Numbered from the stretch's first letter, positions 17,346-27,075 are shown. The stretch is DNA of 64,000 bases from Fuscibacter oryzae (GCF_016765795.1 NZ_JAESVP010000001.1:434001-498000); one strand, 5' to 3'. Made by a program: numbers and translations. Notes: a model not told the origin generated them from the sequence alone.

Positions 17346-17379
17346 CACCGGCACCTCTGGCAAATTGCCGGAGCCGGTG
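17346..17379. promoter_or_regulatory. Nested inverted repeat upstream of deoC
   Basis: CACCGGC (17346-17352) and GCCGGTG (17373-17379) form 7-bp outer arms. GGCAA-A-TTGCC at 17359-17369 forms an inner dyad. The 34-bp element lies 47-80 bp before the deoC ATG and could be an operator or leader hairpin for the deoC-aldehyde dehydrogenase pair. Confidence 0.45.
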
Positions 17380-17425
17380 CAATCAATGGCGGGGCCGTCA
17401 TGGCACGCAGAAGGGAACCGATTTC

Positions 17426-18379
17426 ATGACCGATGCCTTCCCCCGGATGACCGGAACCCCCTTCACCCCCGACTGGTTCGACACGATCAGCGTCAACACC
17501 CCTGCCGCCGAGCGCCGCGCCAGTAGCCTTGCGGGCCGCCGCACGGTGAAAAAAGACTGGCAGGCCGCTTGGCTCGCCCGCGCCATCACCTGCATCGACC
17601 TGACGACCCTTGCGGGCGATGACACCGCAGGCCGGGTGCAGCGCCTCTGCGCCAAGGCCCGCAACCCGGTGCGTGCCGATCTGCTGTCGGCCTTGGGGCT
17701 GGAGGGGCTGACGGTTGGCGCCGTCTGCGTCTATCCTACCATGGTTCCCCATGCCGCGAAGGCGCTGGAAGGCAGCGGCATCCCCGTCGCCTCGGTCGCC
17801 ACCGGCTTTCCGGCGGGGCTGACGCCGCTGCCCCTGCGGCTGGCCGAAATCCGTTACGCGGTGGAACAGGGCGCGGCCGAGATCGACATCGTGATCACCC
17901 GCGAACTGGCGCTGACCGGGCAATGGCAGGCGCTTTACGACGAAATCCGCCAGATGCGCGAAGCCTGTGGAGATGCTCATATGAAGGCCATCCTTGCCAC
18001 CGGCGATCTGAAAACCCTGACCAATGTGTACAAGGCCAGCATGGTCGCCATGCAGGCAGGCGCCGATTTCATCAAGACCTCGACCGGGAAAGAGGAGGTG
18101 AACGCCACCCTGCCCGTCTCCCTTACCATGGTGCGCGCCCTGCGCGATTTCCGCGATCTGACCGGGCAATGGGTGGGCTTCAAGCCCGCGGGCGGCCTGA
18201 AAACCGCCAAGGATGCGATGAACTGGCTGATCCTGATGAAAGAGGAGCTGGGCACGCGGTGGTGCATGCCCGACCTGTTCCGCATCGGGGCGTCGTCGAT
18301 GCTGGGCGATATTGAACGCCAGTTGGAACACCACGTCACGGGCCGCTACTCGGCCGCCAACCGCCACGCGCTGGCCTGA
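17426..18379 (+). CDS. deoC: Deoxyribose-phosphate aldolase
   Basis: The 317-residue protein is a DeoC-type class I aldolase that cleaves 2-deoxyribose 5-phosphate to glyceraldehyde 3-phosphate and acetaldehyde. Seen motifs are ITCIDLTTL near the N-terminus, VCVYPTMV, VATGFPAG, the Schiff-base lysine region ADFIKTSTGKE, and VGFKPAGGLKT with the second conserved lysine. It is longer than E. coli DeoC (259 residues) owing to an N-terminal extension of about 45 residues, as in eukaryotic and alphaproteobacterial forms. The start at 17426 follows AAGGGAA. The next gene, an aldehyde dehydrogenase 10 bp away, could oxidise the acetaldehyde produced. Confidence 0.92.
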   Translation: MTDAFPRMTGTPFTPDWFDTISVNTPAAERRASSLAGRRTVKKDWQAAWLARAITCIDLTTLAGDDTAGRVQRLCAKARNPVRADLLSALGLEGLTVGAVCVYPTMVPHAAKALEGSGIPVASVATGFPAGLTPLPLRLAEIRYAVEQGAAEIDIVITRELALTGQWQALYDEIRQMREACGDAHMKAILATGDLKTLTNVYKASMVAMQAGADFIKTSTGKEEVNATLPVSLTMVRALRDFRDLTGQWVGFKPAGGLKTAKDAMNWLILMKEELGTRWCMPDLFRIGASSMLGDIERQLEHHVTGRYSAANRHALA

Positions 18380-18389
18380 GGACAGACCC

Positions 18390-20762
18390 ATGCCCACCAT
18401 CAAGGACATCATGGAAACCATGGAATACGGTCCCGCCCCCGAAGCCCATGCCGAGGTTTCCGCCTGGATTGCCGCGCGCCCTGTGATTGGCCATTTCATC
18501 GCTGGCAGGTTTGTCGAACCCACGGGCAAAACCACCGAAGTCGTCAACCCGGCCACCGAAGCCGTGCTGACCAAAGTGGCCCTTGGCTCCGAGGCCGAGG
18601 TGGATAGCGCCGTCCGCGCCGCCCGCGCCGCATTCCCCAAATGGTCCGCCCTGCCGGGGCATGAGCGGGCGAAATACCTCTACGCCATCGCCCGCCATGT
18701 GCAAAAGCGCGAACGCTTCCTGTCGGTTCTGGAAACCATCGACAACGGCAAGACCATCCGAGAGTCGCGCGACATCGACATTCCTCTGGTCGCGCGCCAT
18801 TTCTATCACCACGCCGGTTGGGCCGAATTGCTGGACTCCGAGTTTCCCAACCATGCACCCGTCGGTGTCTGCGGCCAGATCATCCCGTGGAACTTTCCAC
18901 TGCTGATGCTGGCATGGAAGGTCGCGCCCGCCTTGGCTGCGGGCAACACCGTGGTGCTGAAACCCGCCGATCTGACGCCCCTCACCGCCCATGCCTTTGC
19001 CGGGATTTGTGTGGAAATCGGCCTGCCCCCCGGCGTCGTCAACATCGTGCAGGGCGACGGCGCCACCGGGGCCGCGATTGCCGGGCACCCGGATGTGGAC
19101 AAGGTGGCCTTCACCGGCTCAACCGAGGTGGGCCGCGTGATCCGCCGCCAGATTGCCGGATCGGGCAAGAAGCTGTCCTTGGAACTGGGCGGCAAATCGC
19201 CCTTCATCGTGTTCGAGGATGCCGATCTGGATGCTGCCGTCGAAGGCGTCGTCGATGCCATCTGGTTCAATCAGGGCGAGGTCTGCTGCGCCGGTTCCCG
19301 CATTCTGGTGCAGGAAGGCGTGTCCGAGCGTTTCTTTGACAAACTGCGCGCCCGCATGGCCACCATGCGCGTCGGCGACCCGCTGGACAAGACAATGGAT
19401 GTCGGTGCAATCGTCTCGGCCACGCAGCTTGGCCGGATCAACGGCCTGTTGGCCCAAGGTCAGGCCGAAGGTGCCACCCTGCACCGTGCGCCCGGCGCCC
19501 TTCCCGCCAAGGGTGCCTTCTGCGCGCCCGGCTTCTTCACCGGCACCGCCCCGGCCCATACCGTCAGCCAGACCGAAATCTTCGGCCCCGTCGCCACTAC
19601 CCTGACCTTCCGAACCCCGGACGAGGCGATCACTTTGGCCAACGACACCCGCTATGGGCTGGCGGCAAGCGTTTGGTCCGAGAATATCAATCGAGCGATT
19701 GAAACTGCCGCGAAGGTCAAGGCGGGCCTAGTCTGGATCAACGCCACCAACATCTTCGATGCAAGCGCCCCGTTCGGCGGTTTCCGCGAAAGCGGCTATG
19801 GCCGCGAAGGGGGCCGCGCGGGCATGGCGGAATACCTGACGACCAAATGGGAAAAGGTGGGCAAGGCGCGGCCTGCGCCCGTGCTGGTGCCCGATGTGAC
19901 TCCGGCGGCCAAGGCCCAAGGAAGCGACATTGACGTAACCGCCAAACTCTACATCGGCGGCAAACAGGCCCGCGCCGATGGCGGCCAAAGCTATACTGTC
20001 CGTGGCAAGGGCGGTACGGTTCTGGGACAAGCCGCCCTCGCCAACCGCAAGGATGTGCGGAACGCGGTCGAGGCCGCAGGCAAGGCGACAGGCTGGGGCG
20101 GCCTTACCGCCCATAACCGCGCACAGGTGTTGTATTTTCTGGCCGAAAACCTAGTGCAACGTCGGGCGGAATTCGTGGCGGCACTGGCTGCGACCGGCAC
20201 CCCCAAGCCCGAAGAAGAGGTGGACCTAACGATCCGCCGCGCCTTCTGGTATGCCGCACAGGCCGACAAGTTCGACGGTGCGGTAACGGCCACCAAGTCG
20301 AACCATGTCACCATGACGGTGAACGAACCCTTCGGCACCATGGGTATCGTGGCCCCCGATGAGGCGCCACTGCTTGGCCTGATGTCGCTGATCTTGCCCG
20401 CCATCGCCATGGGCAACCGGGTGGTCGCGGTCGCCAGCCAAAGCCAACCGCTTGTCGCAGCGCGCCTTTATCAGGTGCTTGAAACCTCGGATATTCCCGA
20501 TGGCGTCATCAATCTGCTGACGGGTGAGCGGGATGTGTTGGCAAAAACGCTGGCGGAACACGACGACGTTGCGGCCCTGTGGTATTGCGGCAGCGCCGAG
20601 GGGTCGACCATGGTCGAAAAGGCCAGCGCGGGCAACCTGAAACCCGTCTGGTCAGACCTTGGCCGCCTGCGCAAGTGGCACGACTCGGAACAAGGCCAAG
20701 GTATGGAATACCTGCGCCGTGCGGTGCAGGTCAAAACCATCTGGCTGCCCTACGGCGCCTGA
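18390..20762 (+). CDS. Tandem aldehyde dehydrogenase (active N-half, truncated C-half)
   Basis: This 790-residue protein contains a complete ALDH at residues 25-500 with Asn168 (PWN), Glu265 (LELGG) and catalytic Cys299 (GEVCCAGSR). A second ALDH-like unit follows at about 515-790 (AKLYIGGKQARADGG begins it). The second unit keeps the NAD-binding half, for example FGTMGIVAPDEAPLLGLMSLI, but ends soon after the position of the FTGS loop. It lacks the glutamate and cysteine of the catalytic half, so it cannot be an enzyme on its own. It follows deoC by 10 bp, so acetaldehyde from DeoC is a reasonable substrate. Many alphaproteobacteria pair deoC with an ALDH of this size. Confidence 0.9.
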   Translation: MPTIKDIMETMEYGPAPEAHAEVSAWIAARPVIGHFIAGRFVEPTGKTTEVVNPATEAVLTKVALGSEAEVDSAVRAARAAFPKWSALPGHERAKYLYAIARHVQKRERFLSVLETIDNGKTIRESRDIDIPLVARHFYHHAGWAELLDSEFPNHAPVGVCGQIIPWNFPLLMLAWKVAPALAAGNTVVLKPADLTPLTAHAFAGICVEIGLPPGVVNIVQGDGATGAAIAGHPDVDKVAFTGSTEVGRVIRRQIAGSGKKLSLELGGKSPFIVFEDADLDAAVEGVVDAIWFNQGEVCCAGSRILVQEGVSERFFDKLRARMATMRVGDPLDKTMDVGAIVSATQLGRINGLLAQGQAEGATLHRAPGALPAKGAFCAPGFFTGTAPAHTVSQTEIFGPVATTLTFRTPDEAITLANDTRYGLAASVWSENINRAIETAAKVKAGLVWINATNIFDASAPFGGFRESGYGREGGRAGMAEYLTTKWEKVGKARPAPVLVPDVTPAAKAQGSDIDVTAKLYIGGKQARADGGQSYTVRGKGGTVLGQAALANRKDVRNAVEAAGKATGWGGLTAHNRAQVLYFLAENLVQRRAEFVAALAATGTPKPEEEVDLTIRRAFWYAAQADKFDGAVTATKSNHVTMTVNEPFGTMGIVAPDEAPLLGLMSLILPAIAMGNRVVAVASQSQPLVAARLYQVLETSDIPDGVINLLTGERDVLAKTLAEHDDVAALWYCGSAEGSTMVEKASAGNLKPVWSDLGRLRKWHDSEQGQGMEYLRRAVQVKTIWLPYGA

Positions 20763-20789
20763 GGCCCCGGCGATTTAGGCGGGGGCGGC

Positions 20790-21737
20790 TCAAGCCGCCC
20801 GGCGCTTGGCCTCGATCACTTCCCAGATACGAGCGGCGGTGTTGGTGCCGTCGAACCGCTCCAACTCCTGAATGCCGGTGGGCGAGGTCACGTTGATCTC
20901 AGTCAGCCAGTCGCCGATCACGTCGATGCCGACGAAAATCTGCCCTTTTTCGCGCAAGGTTGGCCCGATGCGACGGCAAATCTCCAGATCGCGCTCGGTC
21001 AGGCCGACTTTTTCGGGCCGCCCGCCGACATGCATGTTCGACCGGGTTTCCCCCGCCTGCGGCACCCGGTTGATGGCGCCCACCGGCTCGCCATCAACCA
21101 GAATCACCCGCTTGTCGCCCTTGGAGACATCCGGCAGGAACTTCTGCACGATCATCGGCTCGCGACTCATGCCCGTGAACAACTCGTGCAGGCTGGCAAG
21201 GTTGCGGTCATTCGGGTCCAGCCGGAACACCCCCGCACCGCCGTTGCCATACAGCGGCTTGAGGATAATATCGCCATGCCGCGCCTTGAACGCGCGGATC
21301 GTCGCCAGATCGCGCGCAATTGCGGTGGGCGGCGTCAGATCGGGAAAGCGCAGAACCAGCAGCTTTTCAGGAAAATTTCGCACCCAGAACGGATCATTGA
21401 CCACCAGCGTTTTAGGGTGAACCATGTCCAAAAGATGGGTGGAGGTGATATAGCCCATGTCGAACGGCGGGTCTTGCCGCAGCCAGACCACATCATAATC
21501 AGCCAGATCCACCTCGGTTTCCGGGCCGTAGGTCACATGGTTGCCCTGCTCGCGCCGCAGCTCGATCGGAAAGCCCCGCGCGATCACCCTGCCCTCGACA
21601 AAGGCCAGCTTGTCCGGCGTGTAGAAGAACAGCGAATGCCCCCGCGCCTGCGCCTCTAACGCGATGCGGAATGTCGAATCGGCGTTGATATTGACCGACC
21701 CGATCGGGTCCATCTGCAAAGCGACCTTCAGGGCCAT
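20790..21737 (-). CDS. gshB: Glutathione synthase
   Basis: The 315-residue ATP-grasp ligase joins gamma-glutamylcysteine and glycine. The N-terminal pre-ATP domain begins [22 protein letters not shown], typical of GshB. The ATP-grasp core includes [18 protein letters not shown], and [19 protein letters not shown] near the C-terminus carries the metal-binding glutamate and asparagine. Length matches the family (about 315). It lies 58 bp downstream of yraN on the same strand, following the rsmI-yraN-gshB order I associate with Rhodobacteraceae. Confidence 0.95.
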   Translation of the reverse strand: MALKVALQMDPIGSVNINADSTFRIALEAQARGHSLFFYTPDKLAFVEGRVIARGFPIELRREQGNHVTYGPETEVDLADYDVVWLRQDPPFDMGYITSTHLLDMVHPKTLVVNDPFWVRNFPEKLLVLRFPDLTPPTAIARDLATIRAFKARHGDIILKPLYGNGGAGVFRLDPNDRNLASLHELFTGMSREPMIVQKFLPDVSKGDKRVILVDGEPVGAINRVPQAGETRSNMHVGGRPEKVGLTERDLEICRRIGPTLREKGQIFVGIDVIGDWLTEINVTSPTGIQELERFDGTNTAARIWEVIEAKRRAA

Positions 21738-21795
21738 GACGCATCCTCCGGGATTTCAAGGCCCCTTGATGGCCGAAGCCGCGCCGGGATGCAAT

Positions 21796-22149
21796 TCACG
21801 CCGCGAAGGCGTTTTCCAGAATCTCCACCCGGCCCTGCCCATCGACCAGCGCCAGATCAAAGCGGCATGGCGTCAACTGCCCCGCCGGTTCACCGCCAAT
21901 GAATTCCGCCGCCGAGGCACAGATGCGTGCAATCTGCGCCGGGCCCAGCTTCAGCGCCGCCTCCGCATGGGTGCGGCTGGCCTTGACCTCAATGAAAATC
22001 ACCTCCGCCCCATCGCGCGCGATCAGATCCACCTCGCCCGAAGCGCCGCGCCAACGCCGGGCGCAGATTTCACGGCCGGAGAGCGAATAAACCCGCTCCA
22101 CCGCCTCTTCGGCATGCAACCCTTTACGATAGGAAACCAGTCCGCTCAT
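21796..22149 (-). CDS. yraN: YraN family (UPF0102) nuclease-fold protein
   Basis: The 117-residue protein has the restriction-endonuclease-like core of UPF0102: RRWRGASGEVDLIARDGAEV followed by IFIEVKAS, which supplies the E-VK pair of the nuclease fold. Its exact activity is unproven, although the family is suspected to act on DNA or Holliday-type structures. Its start overlaps the stop of rsmI by 4 bp. The protein is full-length. Confidence 0.9.
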   Translation of the reverse strand: MSGLVSYRKGLHAEEAVERVYSLSGREICARRWRGASGEVDLIARDGAEVIFIEVKASRTHAEAALKLGPAQIARICASAAEFIGGEPAGQLTPCRFDLALVDGQGRVEILENAFAA

Positions 22150-23018
22150 TCCCGCCCCCGTAGCAGTGCCATCCGGTACACCTCTTTGCGCGGCAGGCCG
22201 TAAGCTTCGGCCACCGCCGCCGCCGCATCCTTCACCGACATCGCCTGCAAGGCGTGATCCAAGGCTTTCTCCACCGTTTCGGCATCCGCCGCCACCTCTG
22301 CCCCGCGATCGACGACCACGACGATTTCGCCCTTCACCTCACGCTCTGCAAAGGCGACCACCAGTTCTGCCAAAGTCCCGCGTGTGATCTCTTCGAAGCG
22401 TTTGGTAAGCTCCCGACAAACGGCGGCCTGGCGCATCCCTCCCAGATATTGGGCCAGATCGCCTAACAATTGGTTAATCCGCTTTGGCGATTCATAGAGG
22501 ATCAGCGTCGCGCGCACCGGGGCCAGTTCTTGCAGAAACGTCGCGCGCGCCGATTTCGCATTGGGCGGAAAGCCCGCGAACAGGAACCTGTCCGATGGCA
22601 GGCCCGAAACCGTCAGGGCACACAGGACTGCCGATGGACCGGGTGCCGCGATCACCGGCAAACCTCGCGCAGCCGCCTCGCGCGCCAGCTCGAATCCGGG
22701 GTCCGACACCAGCGGCGTTCCCGCCTCTGACGCATAGGCGACGCTTTTGCCTTCGGCCAGCGCGCCCAGCAGACGCGGCAGCGCCTGCCCTGCGTTATGA
22801 TCATGATACGCCACCATGGGCCGCCCGTTCAGGGGCACGCCATGAATCTCCATCAGGTGGCGCAGGGTCCGGGTATCTTCGGCCGCCAGCACATCCGCGC
22901 TGGCCAGCGTATCCAGTGCGCGCAGCGTGATGTCGCGCGCCGCCCCGATCGGCGTTGAAACGAAATGCAGACCCGGCGGCAAGGGGCGAAGTTCGGCCGC
23001 AGCTTTGACGATCGTCAC
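22146..23018 (-). CDS. rsmI: 16S rRNA (cytidine-1402 2'-O)-methyltransferase
   Basis: The 290-residue protein is a tetrapyrrole-methylase-fold enzyme of the RsmI family. It opens LPPGLHFVSTPIGAARDITLRAL, then has VLAAEDTRTLRHL, VAYHDHN and ASEAGTPLVSDPG, followed by GLPVIAAPGPSAVLCAL; all are RsmI hallmarks. It adds the 2'-O-methyl group to C1402 of 16S rRNA in the decoding centre, using S-adenosylmethionine. It is divergent from the LpoA-like gene and translationally coupled to yraN. Confidence 0.95.
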   Translation of the reverse strand: MTIVKAAAELRPLPPGLHFVSTPIGAARDITLRALDTLASADVLAAEDTRTLRHLMEIHGVPLNGRPMVAYHDHNAGQALPRLLGALAEGKSVAYASEAGTPLVSDPGFELAREAAARGLPVIAAPGPSAVLCALTVSGLPSDRFLFAGFPPNAKSARATFLQELAPVRATLILYESPKRINQLLGDLAQYLGGMRQAAVCRELTKRFEEITRGTLAELVVAFAEREVKGEIVVVVDRGAEVAADAETVEKALDHALQAMSVKDAAAAVAEAYGLPRKEVYRMALLRGRE

Positions 23019-23077
23019 CGCGACCTCCCTGACAAGTTTACTTCCTGCCGCGAACTGCTTACGCTTCGCATCCAGTT

Positions 23078-23106
23078 ACCCAGCCTTCGGGCACCCAGCC
23101 TTCGGG
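23078..23106. repeat. Tandem 15-bp repeat in rsmI/lpoA-like gap
   Basis: ACCCAGCCTTCGGG occurs twice in a row (23078-23091 and 23093-23106) with period 15. It lies 14 bp before the start codon of the penicillin-binding-protein activator gene, in the divergent gap. Confidence 0.9.
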
Positions 23107-23120
23107 AGTGAGGATTTCCC

Positions 23121-24293
23121 ATGTTGTCTCTTTTGCGCCGCGCCCGCAAGTCGCTGGCCCAGATCGCCCTTGGCCTGTCTGCCGTTGCCTTGGCCGCCTG
23201 TACCCCCGGAACCGGCCCTGCCCCCACGGTAGGCAGCAGCGGCAAGGTTCAGGTCGCCCTGCTTGTTCCCGGCGGCTCTGGTCAGGCCAGTGACGAGATG
23301 CTGGCCAAGTCGCTGCAAAATGCCGCGCGGATGGCGATTTCGGATCTGAACGGTGTGCAGGTCGATCTGCGCGTCTATAACACCGCAGGCCAGCCATCGC
23401 AGGCCGCCAGCATGGCCACCAAGGCCGTGGCCGAGGGCGCGCAGGTCATCCTTGGCCCGGTTTACGCGCAAGAGGCGAATGCGGCAGGCGTGGCTGTTGC
23501 CTCGTCCGGGGTCAGCGTTCTTGCATTCTCGAACAACCCCGATATCGCGGGCAACAACGTCTTCGTGCTTGGAACCACCTTCGACAGCGTGGCCCGCACC
23601 CTTGGCCGCTATGCCGTCGGCACTGGCAAATCAAGCGTGATGATCGTGCATGACAAGACCGCCGCAGGCGAGATTGGCCGCGCCGCCATTCAGCGCGGCT
23701 GGACGGCCGCGGGCGGGTCAGTCGTGGGCACCGCCAGCTATGAATTCTCGCAAAATGGCATCGTGCAGGCGGCCCCGCAGATCGCGGTGCAGGCCAAGGG
23801 CGCAGGCGCACAGGCCGTGTTCCTGACCGCCGATACGGCGGGCGCGCTGCCGCTGATCAGCCAGCTTTTGTCCGAAAACGGCCTGCCCACAGGCGCTGTG
23901 CAATATGTCGGCCTGTCGCGCTGGGATATTCCAGCGGCCACGCTGTCGCTGCCCGGCGTGCAGGGTGGGCTGTTCGCCATTCCCGATCCGGGCACTTACG
24001 GCGCTTTCCTGTCGCGCTATCAGGCCTCGTTCGGCGAATCGCCCAACCCGATCCTGACTGGGCTGGCCTATGATGGCATCGCCGCCATTGGCGCGCTGTC
24101 GGACAAGGCTGCGGGCGGGCCGATCCCCAAGGCAGCATTGACTCAAGGCGCGGGCTTTCTGGGCGTGAACGGCATTTTCCGCCTGCGCAGCGATGGCACG
24201 AATGACCGAGGCCTTGCCGTGGCGCAGGTCACCAGCGGCACCTACAAGGTGGTGCAGGCCGCGCCAAAAGCTTTTGGCGGCGCAGGGTTCTGA
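23121..24293 (+). CDS. LpoA-like lipoprotein, penicillin-binding protein activator
   Basis: The 390-residue protein begins with a basic n-region, a hydrophobic stretch and a lipobox LAAC (Cys at about residue 32), so it is a lipoprotein. The mature part is a type 1 periplasmic-binding-protein fold (KVQVALLVPGGSGQASDEM, later ILGPVYAQEANAAGVAVASSGV). It matches the ABC-transporter-like/LpoA C-terminal domain family, whose E. coli member activates PBP1A from the outer membrane. The alphaproteobacterial version lacks the N-terminal TPR half of LpoA, hence the shorter length. It is divergent from rsmI and followed 22 bp later by glnD. Role in peptidoglycan synthesis is inferred from family. Confidence 0.85.
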   Translation: MLSLLRRARKSLAQIALGLSAVALAACTPGTGPAPTVGSSGKVQVALLVPGGSGQASDEMLAKSLQNAARMAISDLNGVQVDLRVYNTAGQPSQAASMATKAVAEGAQVILGPVYAQEANAAGVAVASSGVSVLAFSNNPDIAGNNVFVLGTTFDSVARTLGRYAVGTGKSSVMIVHDKTAAGEIGRAAIQRGWTAAGGSVVGTASYEFSQNGIVQAAPQIAVQAKGAGAQAVFLTADTAGALPLISQLLSENGLPTGAVQYVGLSRWDIPAATLSLPGVQGGLFAIPDPGTYGAFLSRYQASFGESPNPILTGLAYDGIAAIGALSDKAAGGPIPKAALTQGAGFLGVNGIFRLRSDGTNDRGLAVAQVTSGTYKVVQAAPKAFGGAGF

Positions 24294-24315
24294 TACCGGA
24301 CAGGAGCAGACACCC

Positions 24316-27075
24316 ATGCCGCTTCCACAATCGGGGCCGGATCTTCTGATCCCGGCCCCGGACCTTATCGACCCGCCCACCCTGCTGGCCGCCATCGCCG
24401 CCGAGGTTGAGCGCGGCGGCGATACCCGCGCCAACCGTGCCGTGGCCGTGCGTCATCTCGCAGCCGCCAAGGCCCGCGCGAATGAGATGCTGGCCGCTGC
24501 CTTCCGCACAGCCCCGCATGAGGCGCGGGCGCTGATCTCGGCGCAAGCTGCGCTGACCGACGGGCTGGTCTGGGTGGCGCTGTCGGTCGCACGAGAGCTG
24601 CTACACCCCCAGCCCAATCCCAGCCAGGGAGAGCGTATCGCGGTTGTGGCCGTGGGGGGGTACGGCCGGGCCGAAATGGCCCCCTATTCCGATGTGGACC
24701 TGTTGTTCCTGACACCCTGGAAGGTGACCGGCTGGGCCGAAAGCGTCATTGAATCGATGCTTTACATCCTGTGGGATCTGAAACTGAAGGTCGGCCATTC
24801 CAGCCGCACCGTAAAAGACTGCCTGCGTCTGGGCCGCGAAGACATCACCATCCGCACCGCCCTGCTGGAACATCGCTTTATCGCAGGCCATGCCCCGCTT
24901 GCGCAGGAGCTGAGCGAACGCCTCTGGGCTGACCTTTTCCGCAACACTGGGCCGGAGTTCATCGAGGCAAAGCTTGCCGAACGCGCCGAGCGCCACAAGC
25001 GGCAGGGCAACCAGCGCTATGTGTTGGAACCCAATGTCAAAGAAGGCAAGGGCGGCCTGCGTGACCTGCAAACCCTGTACTGGATCGGGAAATACCTGCA
25101 CCGCGTGCAATCGCCCGCCGGTCTGGTGGCGGCGGGCCTGTTCAGCGAAGAGGAGTTCGCCACCTTTCAGCGCGCCGAAGATTTCCTGTGGGCCGCGCGC
25201 TGCCACATGCACTATGTCACCAACCGCGCCACCGATCAGTTGACCTTCGACCTTCAGGTCGAGGTGGCAGAGCGGATGGGCTATCACGATGCCAGCGGCA
25301 GGCGGGCGGTCGAGATTTTCATGCAGGACTATTTCCGCCACGCCACCCGCGTCGGCGAACTGACCCGCATCTTCCTGACCGAGCTCGAGGCCCGTCACGT
25401 GAAGCCAGAGGCGCGGCTGAAGGGCATTTTCACCCGCAAACGGCTGAAGCCCGGCTACAAGGTGTTGCAAGGCCGCATCGACGTGGCCGACCCTGCCGCC
25501 TTTCTGGCCGATCCGCTGAACTTCTTGCGGATTTTCGAAGAAGGCATGCGCACTGGCTATCTGATCCACCCCAATGCCATGCGACTTCTGGCCGCCAATC
25601 TGGACCGGATGGATGACGATACCCGCGACGCGCCAGAGGCGTCGCGCATATTCCTTGACCTGCTGCTGAAACACGGCAACCCCGAACGCGCCCTGCGGCG
25701 GATGAACGAGTTGGGCGTGCTGTCGGCCTATATCCCGGAATTTGAACCCATCGTCGCGATGATGCAGTTCAACGTCTATCACCACTACACGGTGGACGAA
25801 CACATCATCCAGACCATCAGCGTTCTCGCCCAGATCGAGCGGGGCGAGCTGGTCGAAGACCTGCCGCTGTCGTCCTCGATCCTGAAGGCCGGGGTCAACC
25901 GCAAGGTGCTTTATGTCGCGCTGCTGCTGCATGACATCGGCAAGGGGCGCCCCGAAGACCATTCAATCCTCGGCGCCCAGATCGCGCGGCGCGTGGCCCC
26001 CCGGCTGGGGCTGACAGATGAGGAATGCGAGACCGTCGAATGGCTGGTGCGCTGGCATCTTCTGATGTCCGACATGGCGCAAAAGCGCGACATCGGTGAC
26101 CCGCGCACCGTGCGCGACTTTGCCAAGGCAGTGAAAACCCGCAAGCGGCTTGACTTGCTGACCGTGCTGACCGTCTGCGACATTCGCGGCGTGGGGCCGG
26201 ATACCTGGAACAACTGGAAAGCAATGCTGGTCCGCCAGTTGCACGCCAGCACGACCGAGGCGCTGGAAGGTGGGTTGGAGAACTTCAACCGCGAAAAGCG
26301 CGAGGATGAGGCGAAAGCTGCGCTACGCGCTCGTCTGGCCGGTTGGTCCACCGCGGAACTGCGCGCCGAGGTGGGGCGGCACTATGCCCCCTATTGGCAG
26401 GGCCTGACCACCGACACGCAAGAGGTCTTCGCCCGCCTGCTCCGCGGTCTGGGCGATGATGAGATCAGGATCGACCTGCATCCCGAACCCAGCCGCGACG
26501 CCACCCGCGCCTGTTTTGCGCTGGCGGACCATCCGGGCATCTTTTCCCGCCTTGCCGGGGCCTTGGCGCTGGTAGGCGCCAATGTCGTCGATGCCCGCAC
26601 CTATACCTCAAAAGACGGCTATGCGACGCCGGTGTTCTGGATACAGGACCGCGAGGGTAAGCCCTATGAGGTCGCGGGCCTGACCCGCCTGCGCCAGATG
26701 ATCGAACGCACGCTCAAGGGCGAAGTCGTTGCGCGACAGGCGCTGGCCGGCCGCGACAAGGTGAAAAAGCGCGAGCGCGAATTCCGCTTTCCAACCCACA
26801 TCACCTTCGACAACGAAGGCTCGGAAATCTACACCATCATCGAGGTCGATACCCGCGACCGGCCCGGCCTGCTCTATGACCTGACGCGCACGCTGGCCGC
26901 CAACAACATCTACATCGCCAGCGCCGTGATCGCGACCTATGGCCGGCAGGTGGTGGACAGCTTTTACGTCAAGGACATGTTCGGCCTGAAACTGCACGCC
27001 AAAAGCAAGCAAGAGGCGCTGGACCGCAAGCTGCGCCAGGCCATCGTCGAAGGCACCGAAAGGGCCGAGGCATGA
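24316..27075 (+). CDS. glnD: Bifunctional PII uridylyltransferase/uridylyl-removing enzyme
   Basis: The 919-residue protein is a full GlnD. The nucleotidyltransferase domain carries GGYGRAEMAPYSDVDLLFL (about residues 111-129). A GlnD-specific linker follows, then an HD phosphohydrolase domain with LLHDIGKG, and two C-terminal ACT domains (DHPGIFSRLAGALALVGANV and DTRDRPGLLYDLTRTLAANN). It uridylylates PII at low glutamine and removes UMP at high glutamine. I chose the ATG at 24316 because the frame upstream overlaps the previous gene without similarity. The murJ start overlaps its stop by 4 bp. Confidence 0.96.
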   Translation: MPLPQSGPDLLIPAPDLIDPPTLLAAIAAEVERGGDTRANRAVAVRHLAAAKARANEMLAAAFRTAPHEARALISAQAALTDGLVWVALSVARELLHPQPNPSQGERIAVVAVGGYGRAEMAPYSDVDLLFLTPWKVTGWAESVIESMLYILWDLKLKVGHSSRTVKDCLRLGREDITIRTALLEHRFIAGHAPLAQELSERLWADLFRNTGPEFIEAKLAERAERHKRQGNQRYVLEPNVKEGKGGLRDLQTLYWIGKYLHRVQSPAGLVAAGLFSEEEFATFQRAEDFLWAARCHMHYVTNRATDQLTFDLQVEVAERMGYHDASGRRAVEIFMQDYFRHATRVGELTRIFLTELEARHVKPEARLKGIFTRKRLKPGYKVLQGRIDVADPAAFLADPLNFLRIFEEGMRTGYLIHPNAMRLLAANLDRMDDDTRDAPEASRIFLDLLLKHGNPERALRRMNELGVLSAYIPEFEPIVAMMQFNVYHHYTVDEHIIQTISVLAQIERGELVEDLPLSSSILKAGVNRKVLYVALLLHDIGKGRPEDHSILGAQIARRVAPRLGLTDEECETVEWLVRWHLLMSDMAQKRDIGDPRTVRDFAKAVKTRKRLDLLTVLTVCDIRGVGPDTWNNWKAMLVRQLHASTTEALEGGLENFNREKREDEAKAALRARLAGWSTAELRAEVGRHYAPYWQGLTTDTQEVFARLLRGLGDDEIRIDLHPEPSRDATRACFALADHPGIFSRLAGALALVGANVVDARTYTSKDGYATPVFWIQDREGKPYEVAGLTRLRQMIERTLKGEVVARQALAGRDKVKKREREFRFPTHITFDNEGSEIYTIIEVDTRDRPGLLYDLTRTLAANNIYIASAVIATYGRQVVDSFYVKDMFGLKLHAKSKQEALDRKLRQAIVEGTERAEA

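Noticed and set aside
16268-18640. A 790-codon leftward open frame opposite aglK, deoC and the ALDH gene
   Set aside because: It lies entirely antisense to three well-supported genes and reads as low-complexity Gly/Arg/His sequence, a known artefact of high-GC third-position bias.
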